From NCBI GenBank assembly GCA_030602145.1, contig JAUWAH010000081.1, positions 1-8,379 of the forward strand: a DNA stretch of 8,379 nt. The letters are read 5' to 3'. This stretch comes from Desulfobulbus sp. (GTDB lineage: Bacteria; Desulfobacterota; Desulfobulbia; Desulfobulbales; Desulfobulbaceae). Position numbers and translations under genes: made by a program. A model generated the notes under the pieces. That model saw only the letters and a list, made by a program, of their open reading frames with translations, did not search any database and was not told the origin of the DNA. Below are positions 6,566 through 8,379 of the stretch, one piece after another; position 1 is the stretch's first letter; the number at the start of each line of letters is the position of its first letter.

Positions 6566-7309
6566 ATGACACCTTTGTCGCCCCTTGGTTTCCTGCGAAG
6601 CTGTTGCACCCTGCTCCTCGCTCCGCTGCTGACCCTGATAGTCTCCGCCGCCTCGCTGGTCGATATGTTCTGGATCCGGAAGTCGGAGGTCAAGGCGCAG
6701 GTCTTTCCCCGCTGGTGGGGCAGGATGCTGTGCCGCCTGGCCGGCGTGCGGGTGCGAATCGAAGGGATTTCCAACATAAATCAGGAACAAACCTATATTT
6801 TTGCCGGCAACCATTGCAGCCAATACGATATTTTTTCCTTTCAGGGGTATTTTCCTCATGATTTCCGTTGGATAGCCAAGAAAGAACTGTTCCGGATTCC
6901 GCTGTTTGGTCAGGCGATGCGGCGGGTTGGCTATATAGCCGTCGACCGTTCCCACGGCCGTCAGGCGATGAGGAGCCTGGATGAGGCCGCCAAACGGATT
7001 GCGGCGGGCAGTTCGGTGCTCATCTTTCCCGAAGGGACCCGCAGTGGAGACGGCAGTCTGCAGGAATTCAAGACCGGCGCGGTTCTCCTGGCCATCAAGG
7101 CCGGCGTGCCGATCGTCCCCTTGGGCTTTGTCGGCTCCCGTGCGGTCCTTCCCAAGGGCGCGTTGCTGCCCCGCGGCGGGGAAATCGTGATCCGCATCGG
7201 CACGCCGATGGCCACGGACCATTACAAGACCGCTGATAAACAACTCCTGGCGCAGGCGCTTCATGATGCCGTGGCCGACCTGCTTAAGGAGCCGCCGGGC
7301 GAGTCGTGA
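6566..7309 (+). CDS. plsC: 1-acyl-sn-glycerol-3-phosphate acyltransferase (PlsC/LPLAT family)
   Basis: A 247-residue membrane-associated acyltransferase that most likely converts lysophosphatidic acid to phosphatidic acid in phospholipid synthesis. The four family blocks are visible: NHCSQYD with H83 and D88 (the catalytic HX4D), GYIAVDR (122-128), FPEGTRS (154-160, binds the glycerol-3-phosphate part) and VPIVPLG (181-187). A hydrophobic N-terminal segment (about 15-36) should anchor it in the inner membrane. Length is usual for the family. The start ATG6566 has GAGG 4 bases upstream (6558-6561). The next gene is bamA on the same strand after a 259-base gap with its own promoter, so the two are probably separate units. 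Acylation of another lysolipid cannot be excluded from motifs alone. Confidence 0.92.
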   Translation: MTPLSPLGFLRSCCTLLLAPLLTLIVSAASLVDMFWIRKSEVKAQVFPRWWGRMLCRLAGVRVRIEGISNINQEQTYIFAGNHCSQYDIFSFQGYFPHDFRWIAKKELFRIPLFGQAMRRVGYIAVDRSHGRQAMRSLDEAAKRIAAGSSVLIFPEGTRSGDGSLQEFKTGAVLLAIKAGVPIVPLGFVGSRAVLPKGALLPRGGEIVIRIGTPMATDHYKTADKQLLAQALHDAVADLLKEPPGES

Positions 7310-7417
7310 AACAGAGGCACGGCCTGGAGGACTGATTGTCGATAGAGCGACCGGAAAACAAGGGTATGGGCTGAGGGTGCCTGTATGGCTGCGCTGAAAG
7401 TGCAACGAGATAATATC

Positions 7418-7445
7418 TTGCAAAATCAAGCAAACATGTCATAAT
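7418..7445 (+). promoter_or_regulatory. Probable sigma70 promoter for bamA
   Basis: TTGCAA (7418-7423), a 16-bp spacer and CATAAT (7440-7445, five of six). The surrounding 60 bases are AT-rich compared with the genes. Expected start is near 7452, which gives a leader of about 115 bases. The rest of the gap from 7310 to 7417 shows no gene and no convincing plsC terminator. Confidence 0.5.
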
Positions 7446-7504
7446 GCCTCCGATTTGCGAAAAGACCTGTCGAAATCCGAAAAATACCGCTCATTCAATC
7501 CTTT

Positions 7505-7536
7505 GGTCGGCCTTCGCGCGCAAGCGCGAACCGGTC
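7505..7536 (+). promoter_or_regulatory. Hairpin with GNRA tetraloop in the bamA leader
   Basis: TTCGCGC (7513-7519) and GCGCGAA (7524-7530) form a perfect 7-bp stem closed by the stable tetraloop GCAA. After a 2-base CC bulge the stem can continue with GGTCGG (7505-7510) against CCGGTC (7531-7536), including two G-U pairs. It ends 32 bases before the bamA ATG and leaves the AGGA ribosome site (7557-7560) free. It may stabilise or regulate the leader RNA. Confidence 0.45.
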
Positions 7537-7568
7537 CCAGGAACAGACTCTCAAATAGGAACGTTCCC

Positions 7569-8379
7569 ATGCCGCCAACATCACCCACTGTTCGTCGCCC
7601 ATTGATCGTTGCGCTCCTGTCCATTGCCATGCTGCTGGCCTGTCTCGCCGTCTCGGGGCCGGCCGGAGCACGGGAGCAGACCACTGTCTTTTTGCCCTTC
7701 AAGATCAATGCGCCGGATGCCGGTGCCGTGGTCGGGCCGGCGGATAAGGCTCTGGAGCGGGAGGTGATGGCCAAGGGCGTGCGGATGATGCCACGCACAC
7801 AAGCGGAAAAACTGGTGGATTACCAGGGCGCGTGGCCACCGTCAGCGGCGGTGCTCGGCAAGGTGGCCGAATCGGCCGGCGCTGATTATGTGGTCGTCGG
7901 CAGCCTCAATAAACTTGGCAATCGCATCAGCGTCGACTGCGCCATTGTCGATGTCCTCGCCCCCAAGGCACCCCATTCCGCCTTCCGCGAGGCCGATTCC
8001 CTTGAAGGCCTGGGCAGGGTGACCGGCGAAATCGTCGGCGTCATGCTGGCCTACTCCAACCGGAGCGCCACCGTCTCCTCGGTTGCCGCGGCTGGCAACG
8101 AGCGAATCGATGCCGGCGCCATCTTGCAGAAGATATCGACCAAGCCCGGTGATCTGTATGATCCGGGCACCCTCCGCCAGGATCTCAAGGCGGTCTTCGC
8201 CATGGGGTATTTCGACAATGTCGAGGTTGAGGCCACGGATTCCGAGGCCGGCAAGCAGGTCGTCTTTCGGGTCGAGGAAAAACCGCTGATCGGCAAAGTG
8301 GTGGTGACCGGCGCCGAGGCGATGGGTGAAGAGGATGTCCGCGACGCCGCCAACATAGCCGCCAATACCATCCTCAACC
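7569..8379 (+). CDS. bamA: Outer membrane protein assembly factor BamA, N-terminal part (truncated by window end)
   Basis: The first 270 residues of a BamA/Omp85 precursor, open to the window edge. BamA inserts beta-barrel proteins into the outer membrane. The signal peptide has RR at 9-10, a hydrophobic core 11-29 and a likely cut after AGA (32-34). Residues about 37-165 form an extra alpha/beta domain (VFLPFKIN, then GADYVVVGSLNKLGNRISVD) resembling the TolB-N/FlgO-like fold. POTRA-type sequence begins near 168: an AGNERIDAGAI stretch, GDLYDPGTLRQDLKAVFAMGYFDNV (in parts) and VEEKPLIGKVVVTG (235-248), which opens the second POTRA. The barrel lies beyond the window. The start ATG7569 has AGGA (7557-7560) 8 bases upstream. 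The LLAC at 22-25 looks like a lipobox, but the hydrophobic run continues past it, so I prefer signal peptidase I. An Omp85 paralogue is possible but less likely. Confidence 0.85.
   Translation, partial: MPPTSPTVRRPLIVALLSIAMLLACLAVSGPAGAREQTTVFLPFKINAPDAGAVVGPADKALEREVMAKGVRMMPRTQAEKLVDYQGAWPPSAAVLGKVAESAGADYVVVGSLNKLGNRISVDCAIVDVLAPKAPHSAFREADSLEGLGRVTGEIVGVMLAYSNRSATVSSVAAAGNERIDAGAILQKISTKPGDLYDPGTLRQDLKAVFAMGYFDNVEVEATDSEAGKQVVFRVEEKPLIGKVVVTGAEAMGEEDVRDAANIAANTILN

Noticed and set aside
6291..6569. 92-codon + strand frame from TTG6291 that overlaps the plsC start as ATGA
   Set aside because: The overlap hints at coupling, but the frame starts inside the icd leader with TTG, has no ribosome site, and its protein has no recognisable feature.
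6287..7429. Long open frame of 380 codons on the - strand opposite plsC
   Set aside because: It is antisense to plsC, whose four catalytic blocks are intact. The frame has a low-complexity, Arg/Gly/Pro-rich composition typical of GC-rich shadow frames.
7635..7643. Lipobox at Cys25 of BamA
   Set aside because: The hydrophobic core continues past the cysteine and a good AxA site follows at 32-34; BamA proteins are not lipoproteins.

Overview
The window is about 60% GC or a little above, densely coded, and reads as chromosomal DNA of a Gram-negative bacterium. Evidence for that is an outer-membrane BamA gene, a Tat-exported MepK-type murein hydrolase and a PlsC acyltransferase. The long Cache/PAS hybrid kinase, the NADP-type isocitrate dehydrogenase and a BamA with an extra N-terminal domain would fit a Desulfobulbales-like member of Thermodesulfobacteriota. 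That placement is an inference from family resemblance, not from a search. I see no transposase, integrase, CRISPR array, tRNA or rRNA.

Layout. (1) 45-2894, + strand: a membrane hybrid histidine kinase. Its stop codon overlaps the stop of the next, convergent gene. (2) 2891-3480, - strand: a SLOG-family (molybdenum-carrier-like) protein, preceded by a possible 40-codon leader ORF that overlaps its start codon. (3) 3489-3632: a compact divergent control region with back-to-back promoters sharing -10 bases, and an 8-bp direct repeat 31 bp apart. (4) 3633-4202, + strand: a MepK-like LD-crosslink murein endopeptidase with a Tat signal. (5) 4213-4311: two strong hairpins, one just after each of two convergent genes. 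(6) 4320-6274, - strand: an icd-comF unit behind a near-consensus sigma70 promoter. (7) 6566-7309, + strand: a PlsC-type acyltransferase. (8) 7418-8379, + strand: a promoter, a structured leader and the first 270 codons of bamA, which runs off the window.

How the genes fit together. mepK, plsC and bamA all serve the cell envelope: peptidoglycan remodelling, phospholipid synthesis and outer-membrane protein insertion. icd feeds 2-oxoglutarate and NADPH to central metabolism and seems to carry comF with it. The kinase senses an unknown periplasmic signal, and no cognate response regulator with an output domain lies beside it.

No gene here is plainly a new system. The least explained part is 3358-3632: the leader ORF with a strong but possibly sequestered Shine-Dalgarno, the missing ribosome site of the SLOG gene, and the interlocked divergent promoters. 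The N-terminal domain of the BamA precursor is the next most interesting item.
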